Positions 45,247 to 56,075 of a stretch of DNA of 64,000 bases are shown in pieces. Numbering within the stretch: the stretch's first letter is position 1; every line of letters starts with the position of its first letter. A program made the position numbers and the translations under genes. Source of the stretch: Myxocyprinus asiaticus. Taxonomy: Eukaryota; Chordata; Actinopteri; Cypriniformes; Catostomidae. The stretch spans positions 22,814,826 through 22,878,825 of the forward strand of contig NC_059362.1 in NCBI RefSeq assembly GCF_019703515.2. The letters are read 5' to 3'. The notes under the pieces were generated by a model that did not search any database, had not been told where the DNA came from, and saw nothing but the letters and a program-made list of their open reading frames with translations.

Positions 45247-45320
45247 AAAGGATTACTTCACCCAAAAAAGAAAATTCAGTAATTGTTTACTCATTGTTGA
45301 CTTTTTCGTAACACAAAGGG
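45247..45320. repeat. Left arm of palindromic MITE (Angel-like)
   Basis: AAAGGATTACTTCACCC and AAAAGAAAATTCAGTAATTG words match the left arm seen at 31200. No right arm is visible nearby. Confidence 0.5.
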
Positions 45321-46606
45321 AGAAATTGTGGAAAACAAATTGTGCTCAGTGATGTCACACAATGGCAGTTCATGGTGACCACCACTTCAAGCTTCAAAAA
45401 GACACAAAAGTATAATTCAGAAGTATAACAAATTATTGTATGTGAATCATGTCTTGTTCTCAAGAAATACGATAAGGTTTGGTGAGAAACAAACCGAAAT
45501 CTGATGTATTATTAAGTGAAAATCTTCACCGACCATTGATCTCCTGTGCGTGTTCATGAGACAGACTGCACGCGAGCTTTAGAGCTACTGGCATGAGAGA
45601 AAACCCTTTAATATGGTGTGTTGCTTTCTCTATGATTAATGACTGTTTGTGTAATAATTGTTCATGAGTCCCTGCTTTGTCCTGAGCTGTGAAGCTGCCC
45701 ACTTTTCTTAAGAAAAATACTGTACATTCTTTGGTTTCCCAGCATCTTCTGCATATGTGAGTTCTTCCCAACAGTGGCTAAATGATATAGACATCCAGCT
45801 TTTGAAACTTAGGACAATTGATGAACACATACACAACTATTCATTGATGCTCAAGAAGGTAAAACAAGAACCAAGAACCAAGTGGATGCAGTCTTTTGAA
45901 CAGGATGATTTGTGTAAATTACAGTACATTTTGTGTAATGCTTTTGAAGGGTAGTACTATAATATATAAACTTTTATCTCTTATATTTACATACATTCTG
46001 AAAGGGGTGTGAAAACATATAGGCCTAAAACAAAAGGGGTATGCAAACTTCTGCAATATATAGTTTGTGGAAATGAATATTTTATTTTATATTTTGTTTT
46101 TCACTATTTAACCACATTTTAGCTTTTTTTTTTAATTTACAAATTCCACTTTGCCTATTCTATCCATATAATTTCATATTGCATGCATAATTATGAGTTG
46201 TCATGTCAGGTACACATTTTAACACAAAATTCACAACATTGGAACCTAAAATTCAAAATACAATCCCCACATCTCAACATTAAAAGGAATGTTCTGGGTT
46301 CAATACAAGTTAAGCTCAATCAACAGCATTTGTGGCATAATATTGACTATCACAAAAATTAATTTAGACTCGTCTCCTTTTCTTTAAAAAAAAGCAAAAA
46401 ATCGAGGTTACAGTGAGGCACTTACAATGGAAGTGAATGAGGAAAATGAAAGTGAATGTGGCCCATATTTGGAGGGTTTAAAACAAAGAACAAAGAAAAG
46501 ATTATAATTTTATAAAAGCACTTGCTTTAATTCTTCTATTAAATCTAATGTATTATTTGAGCTGTAAAGTTGTTTAAATTGTACGTTCCCTATTTGTCAC
46601 TCACTC

Positions 46607-46765
46607 GACGTTGGTGTCGATGTAGTGACACTAGGGGTCACTCTTGGGAACCCGAGACACCTCTGGTCTTTGATAAAAGGCCAATGAAAATTGGCGAGTG
46701 GTATTTGCATGCCACTCCCCCGAACATACGGGTATAAAAGGAGCTGGTATGCAACCACTCATTCA
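46607..46765 (+). promoter_or_regulatory. Left inverted terminal repeat with CCAAT, octamer and TATA box
   Basis: 159 bases are repeated inverted at 52314-52472. Visible sites in order are CCAAT (46681-46685), an inverted CCAAT (ATTGG, 46690-46694), octamer ATTTGCAT (46703-46710) and TATAAAAG (46733-46740). The arrangement is that of a compact RNA polymerase II promoter in front of gag, and it is kept in all four copies. Binding factors are inferred only. Confidence 0.7.
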
Positions 46766-47024
46766 CATTTTCTCTTCGGAGCCGAACGGTCATGCTCACT
46801 GAGCTGAATACTACTGTTCATTCACCTCTGCTGGATCTGACGGCGCATTTCAGCGGCTTCTCCCTCCTCTGCACTGGTGCACTGCAGAGAACGCCCCTGG
46901 GTGCTTCGGCAGAAAAACTAGAGAGTATATTTTTTGAAAGAGCATTTTTCCCCTCTAAAAGAGTACATATTTCTCTAAAAGAGCACACACACGGACCATC
47001 TTTTTAAAGACGCGTCTTTTAAAG

Positions 47025-48560
47025 ATGCTTTTCCAATTGTGTGTTATTCCTGGTTGTGCTCATTATCTCTCGCCTTCTAACGGCCGATCGGGCTTCCGGG
47101 TGAGTCCGCCGGCTCGTCTCACGGCGAGTTCGACCTCTTATTCGGAGCCCGCGAAAGTGATGAGCTCTCGAGCGCAGCATCGGAGAGTGGGCTCGTCCAG
47201 TCGGAAGCCTCAGCTGGGCTCCTCCCTTCGGGGTCGATTGCAGGCTGACACGGAGATGACGACATGCTTTCCCGGGCAGCCGCGAGCGGGAAAGCCACGC
47301 CCCACCGCTGTTCCTTTCTTCCCGGAAGTGCATGAAGAGCTGACAAGTTCGCAGGAGGCACTTTTTACTGCCCGGTCCCGATCTTTTCAGCTTCCCTGCT
47401 CTCACTACCCTCGATGGTGGGGCGGCCAAGGGTTATTCGGCAATCCCCCGGTGGATAAAGGCGCTCGCGGTGCACCTATGCCCGCAGAGCGCCGCCACCT
47501 GGCGTGGGTGCCCAAAGCTCCCGTCCAAGGCCTGTAGGTTTACATCGTCTCTGATGGCCAAGGCCTACGGTGCTGCTGGACAAGCCACCTCCGCCCTGCA
47601 CACCATGGCTCTCCTGCAAGTCCGCCAAGGCGCTAAAGGAACTGCACGAGGGTAGTTCCGCCCCGGGATTGATGCAGGAACTGCGCTCGGCGGCCGACCT
47701 CGCTCTCCGAACGACGGAGGTCACGGCACGGTCTCTCGGGTGGACGATGGCCACACTAGTGGTCCAGGAGCACCACCTTTGGCTCAACCTGGTCGAGATG
47801 GGTGAGGCCGACAAGACATGATTCCTTGCTGCCCCCATTTCCCAGGCGGGCCTATTCGGCGACACAGTCGAGGACTTTGCCCAGCAGTTCTCGATGGTAG
47901 AGCAGTAGATGGATGCTAGCCGGCATATCCTGCCCCGGCGCGGCTCAAGATTCCACACCCCATCTACTCATCGCCAAGGGCGTCCCCCTGCGGTGACTGC
48001 ACCGGCTCCGCCGCAGCCCGCCCCTTCTTCCCGGCCCCGGTGTGGAGCCCACCGCAGGAAGCAGACGCCACCCGTCTCGCAGCCGCCCAGAACCCGTGAA
48101 AGGCTTCAAAGCACCCTTGAGATGGGCGACCCAGGGACAACGAAACCCGCTGCTCTGGAGCTGGTAAGCAGATCTTCATCTTTTTGTTACCTTTTGCATT
48201 TAATTGCGCTGCATGCCCAAGTGGCTGCAGTACTCAAGAGCTCAGCAAGAGTGGTTTCCTTGTTCACGTATCCGGTGTGTACAGCTGGCATCATGACCAC
48301 CGTCCACCACTCCATTTGGCAGGTTGGCGCTCCAGCGGCGGTCTCTCACCCTGAGCGCCCAGCTATGGCACAAATCTGCCCCCGATGTGACAGTCTCCAC
48401 GGGTCACGAGGACAGGCCTCTTCCTCCCCCGTCCCAGGCTGTCACAAGGAGCCAGGTAAGTGCTTCGATGTTCTTGGACTCAGCACAGCCACGACATGGT
48501 GTGGCACCTCAAGCTCCGCCCCGCTGCGAGGCCCCACCTGCCGGTACATCCGATGACGTT
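47025..48560 (+). pseudogene. DIRS gag-like ORF1 (copy C)
   Basis: It starts MLFQLCVIPGCAHYLSPSNG and then a deletion removes the second half of the Cys motif, joining to GFRVSPPARL. Later segments match copy B in other frames: FFPEVHEELTSSQEALFTARS, MQELRSAADLALRTTEV, ARSLGWTMATLVVQEHHLWL, NLVEMGEADK (stop) and a Pro/Arg-rich end. At least three frame changes and two stops. Length and order agree with copy B gag. A segment at 48165-48290 differs from copy B, possibly a small replacement. Confidence 0.72.
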
Positions 48561-48789
48561 GTCCCTTTGGTCCCCCTTGCCCGGAACTTGGACGCATGGC
48601 TTGCACCTTCCAATCCGTCACGAGGGCTGGTGCGGACCGTCCGACTCGGCTGCGCGATTCACTTCGCCGGTCATCCACCCAGGTTCAGCAGTGTCCACTT
48701 CACCTTGGTGAAAGACGAAAACGCTGTTACCTTGCGCGGAGATCGCTACCCTCCTACGGAAGGATGCGATAGAACCTGTCCCTCCAGCC

Positions 48790-49260
48790 GAGATGAAGAA
48801 AGGGTTTTACAGCCCCTACTTCATTGTACCGAAAAAAGGCGGTGGGTTGTGGCCAATCTTGGACCTGCGAGTACGGAACCGGGCTTTACACAGACTCCCG
48901 TTCAAGATGCTGACGCAAAGACGCATACTAGCGAGCGTCTGGCATCAAGATTGGTTCGCTGCGGTAGACCTGAAGGATGCATACTTTCACGTCTCGATGC
49001 TTTCTTGTCACAGACCCTTCCTGCGGCTCGCGTTCGAGGGTCAGGCGTATCAGTACAAAGTCCTCCCTTTCGGCCTGTCCCTGTCTCCTCGTGTCTTTAT
49101 GAAGATCGCAGAGGCTGCCCTTGCCCCTTTAAGGGAGGTGGGCATTCGCATTCTCAACTATCTCGATGACTGTCTAATCTTAGCTCACTCTCGAGATGTG
49201 TTGTGCGCACACAGGGACCTGGTGCTCTCACACCTCAGCCGACTAGGGCTAGCATCTCTT
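48790..49260 (+). pseudogene. DIRS reverse transcriptase (copy C)
   Basis: An open stretch starts MKKGFYSPYFIVPKKGGGLW. Palm motifs are intact: AVDLKDAYFHV (motif A), LPFGLSLSPRVF (motif B) and NYLDDCLILAHS (motif C, YLDD). The group is DIRS by similarity pattern and by the tyrosine recombinase downstream. Just after LSRLGL a small deletion causes a frameshift near 49252, so the polyprotein stops at 49293 in this frame and continues as ISFLGLELDSVSLMAC in another. Confidence 0.9.
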
Positions 49261-49299
49261 TTCTCGGTTTGGAGTTGGACTCAGTCTCCTTGATGGCGT

Positions 49300-50190
49300 G
49301 CCTTACGAACGATCGCGCCCAGTCAGTGCTGGCCTGTTTGAAGGCGTTCAAACAGAAAACAGCGGTTCCACTGAAACTTTTTCAGAGGCTCCTGGGGCAT
49401 ATGGCATCCTCGGCGGTGGCCACCCCGCTCGGGTTGATGCATATGAGGCCGCTTCAGCACTGGCTCCAGACTCGAGTCCCGAGACGGGCATGGCGCCACG
49501 GGACACCGCGTGGCAATTACATCGGACTGTCACTGTCTTTTCAGCCCTTGGACCGACCTCTCGTTTCTACGAGCAGGTGTTCCTCTAGAACTGGACCCCA
49601 GGAGCGTCATGGTCATGGTCATGACAGACGACTCCAAAATGGGCTGGGGTGCCGTTTGCAATGGGCACGCAGCCACCGGCCTCTGGACGGGTCCACGGCT
49701 GCATTGGCACATCAACTGCCTCAAGTTGTTGGCAATTCTGCTCGCCCTGCGGAGGTTTCGGCCGTTGATCCAGGGCAAGCACGTGTTAGTTCAGACAGAC
49801 AACACGACAATGGTAGCATATGTCAACCGCCAAGGTGGTTTGCGCTCTCGTTGTATGTCACAACTTGCCTGCCGTCTCCTCCTCTGGAGTCAGCAGCACC
49901 TCACGTCGCTGCAAGCCACTCACATCCCGGGCAACCTCAACACTACGGCGGACGCGCCGTCACAACAGGTTACCCTCAGGGGAGAGTGGAGACTCCACCT
50001 TCAGGTGGTCCAGCTGATTTGGAGTCGATTCGACAGGCACAGGTACACCTGTTCGCCTCCCAAGAATCCTCCCCACTGCCCGCTCTGGTATGCCCTGACC
50101 AAGGCCTCCCTCGGCATAGACATGCTGCCACACAGCTGGCCCCCTGGCATTCGCAAATATGCTTTTTTCCCCCAGTGAGCCTGCTTGCAC
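49300..50190 (+). pseudogene. DIRS RNase H and connection region (copy C)
   Basis: The connection region (LKAFKQKTAVPLKLFQRLLG, HMASSAVATPLGLMHMRPL) is in one frame. A frameshift near 49540 puts the RNase H in another (49510-50178). Catalytic aspartates are seen in VMTDDSKMGWGA and VQTDNTTMVAYVN, and a late one in NTTADA. Where the family usually has a Glu in the NCLELLA context, this copy has Lys (NCLKLLAI). The part after RNase H (LRGEWRLHLQVVQLIW, then HSWPPGIRKYAF) matches copy A. Confidence 0.85.
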
Positions 50191-50407
50191 AGACCCTGTG
50201 CAAGATCAGGGAGGATGAGGAGAAGGTCATCCTGGTAAGCACCCTACTGGCCCGCCCAGACGTGGTGCTCGGACCTCATGCTCCTCGTGACAGCTCCCCC
50301 CTGGCAAAATTCCCCTGAGGAAGGACCTTCTTTCTCAGGGGAGGGGCACCATCTGGCACCCACACCCAGACCTCTGGAATCTCCATGTCTGGCCCCTGGA
50401 CGGGGCA

Positions 50408-51365
50408 TGGAAGACCTAAGCTGTCTCCCACCTGCGATGGTAGACACGATCACTCAGGCTAGGGCTCCCTCTACGAGGTGCCTGTATTCCTTTTAGTAGC
50501 ATCTGTTCGCTAAATGGTGTTCTTCCCATTGGGAAGACCCCCAGAGATGTGCAGTCAGAGCAGTGCTTCCACCTTGAAGGTGTACATTGCTGCCATAGCA
50601 GCACACCACGACGCAGTCGACGGTAAGTTCTTAGGGAAGCATGATCTGATCATCAGGTTCCTAAGAGGCATCAGGAGGCTGAATCCCTCCAGGCCGCGCC
50701 TTGTTCCCTCAGCGGACCTCTGTAGTTCTTCATGGTCTACAGAGAGCCCACTTTGAGCCTTTGCAGTCAGCCGAGCTTAAGGCACTCTCCTTGAAGACTG
50801 CCCGCCTGACTGCGCTCACTTCCATCAAGAGGGTAGGTGACCTGCAAGCATTCTCTGTCAGCGAAACGTGCCTGGAGTTCGGTCTAGGTTACTCTCACGT
50901 GATCCTGAGACCCTGACCGGGCTATGTGCCCAAGGTTCCCACCACCCCTTTAGGGACTAGGTGGTGAACCTGCAAGCGCTGCCCCAGGAGGAGGCAGACC
51001 CAGCCCTGTCATCGCTGTGTCTGGTGCGTGCTTTACGCATCAATTTGGATCGCACGCAGAGCTTTAGAATCTCTGAGCAGCTCTTTGTCTGCTTTTGGTG
51101 CACAGCGGAAAGGAAGCGCTGTCTCCAAGCAGAGGATCACCCACTGGCTCGTTGATGCCATAACCATGGCATATCTCGCCCAAAACATGCCGGCCCCGGT
51201 AGGGCTACGAGCCCATTCTACCCGTGGTGTAGCGGCTTCTTAGGCCTTGACCAGGGGTGCCTCTCTAACAGACATTTGCAGAGCAGCGGGCTGGGCAACA
51301 CCCAACACCTTTGCAAGGTTCTACAACCTCCGGGTGGAACCGGTTTCGTCCCAGGTAGTGCCACG
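50408..51365 (+). pseudogene. DIRS tyrosine recombinase (copy C)
   Basis: The N-terminal part reads MEDLSCLPPAMVDTITQARA and STLKVYIAAIAAHHDAVDGK. The catalytic half is in other frames: SIKRVGDLQAFSVSETCLEF (likely box I arginine), RAHSTRGVAAS (HxxR box) followed by a TAG stop, then LTDICRAAGWATPNTFARFYN with the nucleophilic tyrosine. All three catalytic boxes can be seen, which is not so in copies A, B and D. The enzyme would integrate a circular DNA form without target duplication. Frameshifts and stops make this copy inactive. Confidence 0.88.
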
Positions 51366-52131
51366 CAACAAGCGGATAAGCCCGGGATAGCCGGCTGGGT
51401 GTATCGCTTGCACATAGTGCCTTCCACCTCCTTTTGAGCTGAAGACGTGCGCTGTTAATTCCCAGTAGTGTTCACAAAATTTGTTCCCTGGTTGACTTCC
51501 TCCGAGCCCTGTGGCAGTCGAGTTTTCGGAGAGACTCGCTGCCGGCCCAGTACACGCGCTAACTAAGAGCCCGGTTCTGGGGTAGGTGCTCCGCATGTGG
51601 CGGTTCCCTGTAAGGCTAACCCCATGCGATCTATATCTTCTGCTAATTCGGTTCCCTGCTGGCAAACTGTGTCTTCCTTGGGCAGAGCCCCTCTGCCCCA
51701 GTCTCCATGTTGTAGTAACTCCTCCCCCATTGGGCAGGATCTACCTTGAAGGCTCTCCACATGGTTGGAAAGACCATGTGACATATTCTTCCACTTAAAT
51801 ATCCCCCTCTCTCTTGGGGCGAGGTGTGGTCTCCGCGGTGTCCTCCCCTTGGGAGGGACACCCCCGACTAGACCTGGCGGCCCAGTCGGATAATCCCCCT
51901 TCTTTTTTAGGGAGTGGAAAAAGAGAAGGGGAAAAGAGGCCATGACTGGGTTAAGCCTGTCTCTATCTTTGGGTAGTCGACTTGTCCCCAAAAAGGGCCG
52001 TTCGACACTCATAACTGTGTTGGGGGAGGTTACGTGTTGACCTGGTGTGCTGGCTATGAGGTACACAGCAAGTCTGCCCCCCACACACCGCCAGTTCACG
52101 TAACACAGTTCAGCCTTGTGGCATTTTGTAT

Positions 52132-52240
52132 AGGGACCCCTAGTGTCACTACATCGACACCAACGTCGAGTGAGTGACAGATAGGGAACGTCATGGTTAC
52201 TGGTGTAACCTCCGTTCCCTGATGGAGGGAACGAGATGTT
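52132..52240 (+). repeat. DIRS internal complementary region
   Basis: The first part (52132-52189) is the reverse complement of the left extremity. The second (52190-52240) is the reverse complement of the right extremity. They meet at GGGAAC followed by GTCATGG, the exact complement of a circle junction CCATGAC-GTT-CCC. This is the hallmark internal complementary region thought to template circle formation in DIRS elements. Confidence 0.88.
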
Positions 52241-52313
52241 GGTCCCTCCTGCCACAACGCTGAACTACCCGCTGAAATGGCCGGACGTTATATCGGCTCC
52301 TCAGCGTAAAACC

Positions 52314-52520
52314 TGAATGAGTGGTTGCATACCAGCTCCTTTTATACCCGTATGTTTGGGGGAGTGGCATGCAAATACCACTCGCCAATTTTCATTGGCC
52401 TTTTATCAAAGACCAGAGGTGTCTCGGGCTCCCAAGAGTGACCCCTAGTGTCACTACATCGACACCAACGTCTCGTTCCCTCCATCAGGGAACGGAGGTT
52501 ACACCAGTAACCATGACGTT
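52314..52520 (-). repeat. Right inverted terminal repeat plus unique right extremity
   Basis: 52314-52472 is the inverted copy of 46607-46765, including the TATA box facing inwards. The last 48 bases (GTTCCCTCCATCAGGGAACG and onward) are specific to the right end and pair with the internal complementary region. Confidence 0.88.
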
Positions 52521-53499
52521 TTACAGTCATTTATGGTTTGTTGACATTACATCGTCATGGCAAAGAAGTTGTAAATTTGGATATATCTTTACACAGAAAA
52601 GGTTAGTAAGTGATTTTATCACACTAAAATCATGTTTACACGCATATCCTTTATGTCTTGTGGCTATACTTTTGAAACAGTGAGTATTGTAATGCTCACA
52701 AATTGGCCCCATTCAGTTCCATTGTAAATGCCTCACTGTAACGCAGATTTTTGCTTTTTTTAAAGAAAAGGAGGGACGAGTCCAAATTAATTTTTGTGGT
52801 AATCAACATTATGCCACAAATGTTGTTGATTGAGCTTAACTTGCTCGTTGTTGAAAATGCATTTTTGCATTATTTGGGGCATTTACGCTGACTGACAGGA
52901 TGACATCGAGTGCATGACGTCATTGCCATTGTTACCAGACATATTTCAGCTGATTTGCTGAAGATTAGAATTAATGTATCATCAAATCAACATGCAACGC
53001 AACAAAATGTATTTTCTTCTCTGCAAACGATACCAGAGACGGCGAGAAGGACGAGGAGATAAAAAATCAGTGACCCTACCAAAAACCTGGACTATCCTGT
53101 GTAATAAACCAGGACGTCTTTTCACCCAATCTATAATTAAATTATAAACAAAACATTTCGCAGCCCAAAATAACTTTATATTTCATTGCGCATTTTATTG
53201 TGGAAAAAACTGTAAAAGAGCATATTTTAAGCAGCTTGTCAATGCTTTTAAAATAGAAAAACAATAATTAGGTGCTGTTTATCTGTTTTTCAGAGTTGCA
53301 GTCTGCTTTAGCAATAACAATTTTTTTTCCCCTGACTATTTAAAAAGTTACACAGTTAATTCATCAAGGACCAGTTTAAGTTGACAACAATGCGTGCACC
53401 ACAAGAGGCTACAGATGCCTACATGTGTGGATACATTACACTTAAAAAGACTTAATAGCCCAATATTAATAATATTTTTCTGAATGTTTATTTTGATAT

Positions 53500-53640
53500 G
53501 TTGTTTTAGTAAACTGTGAGAGACATGATGTGGGTGACTTGATTTAATGTAGTTCTTAACCACGATGAAACCGTGATGCGTGCACCGTCTTGGCTGCACA
53601 AATGCCACGTGCAATTTTACCAGTTGTCAGGTCCCGTGTC
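53500..53640 (-). pseudogene. BED-finger relic of hAT transposase (copy 2)
   Basis: Inverted counterpart of 36306-36440. On the minus strand it reads GKIARGICAAKTV and KSSHPHHVS. The first zinc-ligand Cys is Arg here, and further stops are present. Confidence 0.5.
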
Positions 53641-54209
53641 GTGCAAAACTGCCTTGTAGTTTCTAGTACATTGGCTACATACCCATCTGTATGTGTTCTA
53701 TGTGTCAGCCATCTCGGTAATCGAGGTTATACAGCAGTCTCCATTGTAACATTCAAGCGTATTGGTTGACTGGGTGTGCTGTTCTGCAGGTGTGTTTGCT
53801 CAACATGGTGAAACAAACTCTTGCTACATCTGTGACATCAGGGGGTGCTACAACTGCTTGCAGATAGAGTGTCCATTTATTTCTGTTTCATTATTTTTAT
53901 TTATTTATTTTGTTCATTGCATCACAGTTCAAATGCCATGGACTCGGTTGGACTCGAGTCAAATATCCCGAGTCCCAAAGGCTCAAGTCTGAGTCAAGTC
54001 CGAGTAAAAATTTGAAATTGGACTTGTGCTCGGACTCGAGTCAGAGTCCGAACTCGAGTACCCCAACTCTAGTTGGAAGTAATCCAAAAGTAATCGGATT
54101 AGATTACCCCAAAAAATGTAATCTGCAATAATACATTACTGATTGCAATTTTTGTCATGTAATTTGTAATCTGTACCTGATCACAATTCAGAAGCAATCT
54201 ACCCAGCAC

Positions 54210-54241
<32 letters not shown>

Positions 54242-54368
54242 CACATACACAAATGAATTAAATTAGGTTCATGCAGCCAGGGCCATAGCTAGGGAATTCT
54301 AGGCCCCCACCACCCATATCCTATACCCCATGAAGAGTGCTATGTAACCTACCTACATATATAAATAT

Positions 54369-54905
54369 ACATTCACTGAGCACTTTATTAGGACCACCTG
54401 TACACCTACTTATTTATGTGAATATCTAATCAGCCAATCATGTGGCAGCAGTGAAATGCATAAAATCATACATATACAGGTCAGGAGCTTCAGTTAATAT
54501 TCACATCAATCATCAAAATGGGGAACAAAATTTGATCTCAGTGATTTTGACCTTGGCATGATTATTGGTGCCAGTTGGTCTGGTTTGAGCATTTCTGTAA
54601 TTGCTGATCTCCTGGGATTTTCACACACAACAGTCTCTAGAGTTTATTCAGAATGGTGCAAAAAACAAAAAACATTCAGTGAGCGGCAGTTCTGTGGATG
54701 AAAATGCCATGTTGATGAGAGAGTTCAACAGAAAATGGCTAGACTGGTTCGAGCTGACAGAAAGGCTACGGCAACTCAGATACTTTTGTACAATTGTAGT
54801 GAGCAGAATAGCATATCAGAATGCACAACACATCAAACCTTGAGGCGGATGGGCTACAACAGCAGAAGACCATGTTGGGCACTTTATTAGGACCATAGTG
54901 CCTGC
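54369..54905 (+). pseudogene. Tc1-like transposase N-terminal fragment
   Basis: After CACTGAGCACTTTATTAGGA (terminal repeat, about 54377) the plus strand can be read in changing frames as MGNKIDLSDFDLGMIIGA (from about 54519), then VISVIADLLGF-like, SHTTVSRVYSEWCKKQKTF and an HVDERVQQKMARLVRADRKA segment, ending LRRMGYNSRRPCW. This is the DNA-binding half of a widespread vertebrate Tc1-type transposase. The catalytic half is gone. The fragment ends in a second CACTTTATTAGGACCA in direct, not inverted, orientation. Confidence 0.75.
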
Positions 54906-55139
54906 GGCCGAATCACAGCCATAGTGATGTAGGGCCATACAGCACTCTTGCTCATGTGATATTGCTTAAATATTGAATATATTGAAAATTGCTATTTTTT
55001 TCTCATTTCTAAATGGCAAAATGTAAGATTTATGCATCCTGTATGTTTCACATGATTTTACATTCATAACAAGGCTACCTCATTTCACCTGGGCTGAACC
55101 AAAATTCCAGATGCAGGAACTTTTTGCTTTTTGTCACGT

Positions 55140-55706
55140 ATAATGTCTTTGGTGTCCAACTATTCTAGACAGTACTGTATTTACTTGTACTTGTTATATA
55201 ACAGCTGATCATCAGCTGTCCTAAGAGGTCTTCACATAAATACCAAAAATTTCAGTTTTACAGTAAAATGTAAGTATCCGATATCAATGCCAGTGAAATG
55301 TCTTGCTTCTCAATACCAATTTCAATACCAAAAGTAATAGCCTATGTTATTGTATACAGTCTGTTATTTAAAAAGTGAAATGTTTATATAAATATTAAAC
55401 AATGTCATTTAGTCTTCAAGAATTTCTTAAGTGAACATTGACAAACAGTATTTAATATAATAAGATCTAAGAAAGAATTACAAGCAATAGAATGAAAAGT
55501 TCTTCAAGTCTTTTTGATTTCCAACTGCAGGACCAGTGCTAGAAGTGGGCTGGCATGCGCTAGTATACCGTACCAGCAGTTTCACAGTTTCAGCAGCTAT
55601 TCTTATGTACCGGCAGCTGTTATAATGTGCGTGTACGGTGTCCTGCTCCCGCAAAGCTAAATTGAATAGCGAAAGGATCTGGGCCCATCCCGTTTGACAT
55701 CCCTAC
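55140..55706. other. Non-coding remnant of the surrounding MITE, nothing further seen
   Basis: AT-rich sequence without coding signal upstream of the LTR element. Confidence 0.35.
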
Positions 55707-56036
55707 TGTGTGCTAACCTTTTGTGTAGGTGAGGGTGTGGTTGAGTGCCCGTCTGGGGGGAGAGAGAGCAGTAATGACATCCACCTGAGATGAATTGTGA
55801 CTAATTACCATCTCAATGTTCACAGTGAGAGTTGGGGGAGATAAAAAGACGACCAGTTCACAGAGAGAGGAGCGAGACAGACAGACCAGAGTCTTTGTGT
55901 CTGTCCCTTGGGAGAAAGAAAGAGCCTTTTTTTGTGTGAAGCTGAAAAGCGATTGCTTGTTATTTGTGAATAACGTGAACTGTGGAAACCGGTTCCCGCT
56001 TCCTCCTTTATCTGCCCAGCCTGAACCTTTGTTACA
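55707..56036 (+). repeat. Putative 5' LTR of the Gmr1-type element
   Basis: It begins TGTGTGCTAACC and ends TTTGTTACA, with a GATAAAAAGACG TATA-like site near 55840. Directly downstream CTAGTGCAGAAACCCGGGAT may be a worn tRNA primer-binding site (TGG to TAG). No second LTR exists in the window, so the borders are guesses. Confidence 0.5.
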
Positions 56037-56075
56037 CTAGTGCAGAAACCCGGGATAAGGAGGAAGGTACGCTGC

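Larger units (their letters stand above)
46585..52520 (+). mobile_element. DIRS-type retrotransposon, copy C, most complete
   Basis: The element is about 5.94 kb: left inverted terminal repeat, gag (47025 on), reverse transcriptase, RNase H, tyrosine recombinase, non-coding tail, internal complementary region and right terminal repeat. The insertion leaves GTT at both borders and no longer duplication in the surrounding MITE. Coding regions are interrupted by several frameshifts and stops, so it is not autonomous now. Confidence 0.95.
46280..52846. mobile_element. Palindromic MITE split by DIRS copy C
   Basis: The left half (46280-46584, AAAAGGAATGTTCTGGGTTC, then AAGTTAAGCTCAATCAACAG) and right half (52521-52846, ending CTTAACTTGC) are largely reverse complements of each other. 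Together they make the known cyprinid palindrome. The right terminus is worn away. The split position defines the DIRS borders. Confidence 0.8.
44259..54071 (-). mobile_element. BED-finger hAT element, copy 2, interrupted by further insertions
   Basis: It ends with the TAGAGTTGGGGTACTCGAG terminus (inverted, at 54071) and starts TAGTGTTGGGTTCGAGTCC (44259). ATTAGAAG (44251-44258) and GTTGGAAG (54072-54079) could be a worn 8-bp duplication, differing by two transitions. GAGTC-rich tracts lie at both ends. The right 1 kb is the inverted match of 35857-36800. Its transposase is reduced to a BED-finger relic at about 53640-53500. Confidence 0.55.
43587..54211. mobile_element. Outer hAT MITE of a four-level nest
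   Basis: The left end CAGTGCTGGGTAGT and the right end CTACCCAGCACTG are inverted. AGTGTGTG precedes and TGTGTGTG follows (7 of 8 match). Both arms carry ATTACATGTAATxTG/AATCxGATTACA words of a common cyprinid MITE. Everything between about 43.8 and 54.07 kb is later insertion. Confidence 0.65.

Noticed and set aside
47019..48179. Minus-strand frames in DIRS copy C gag region
   Set aside because: They are antisense to segments that match gag of copies B and D on the other strand.
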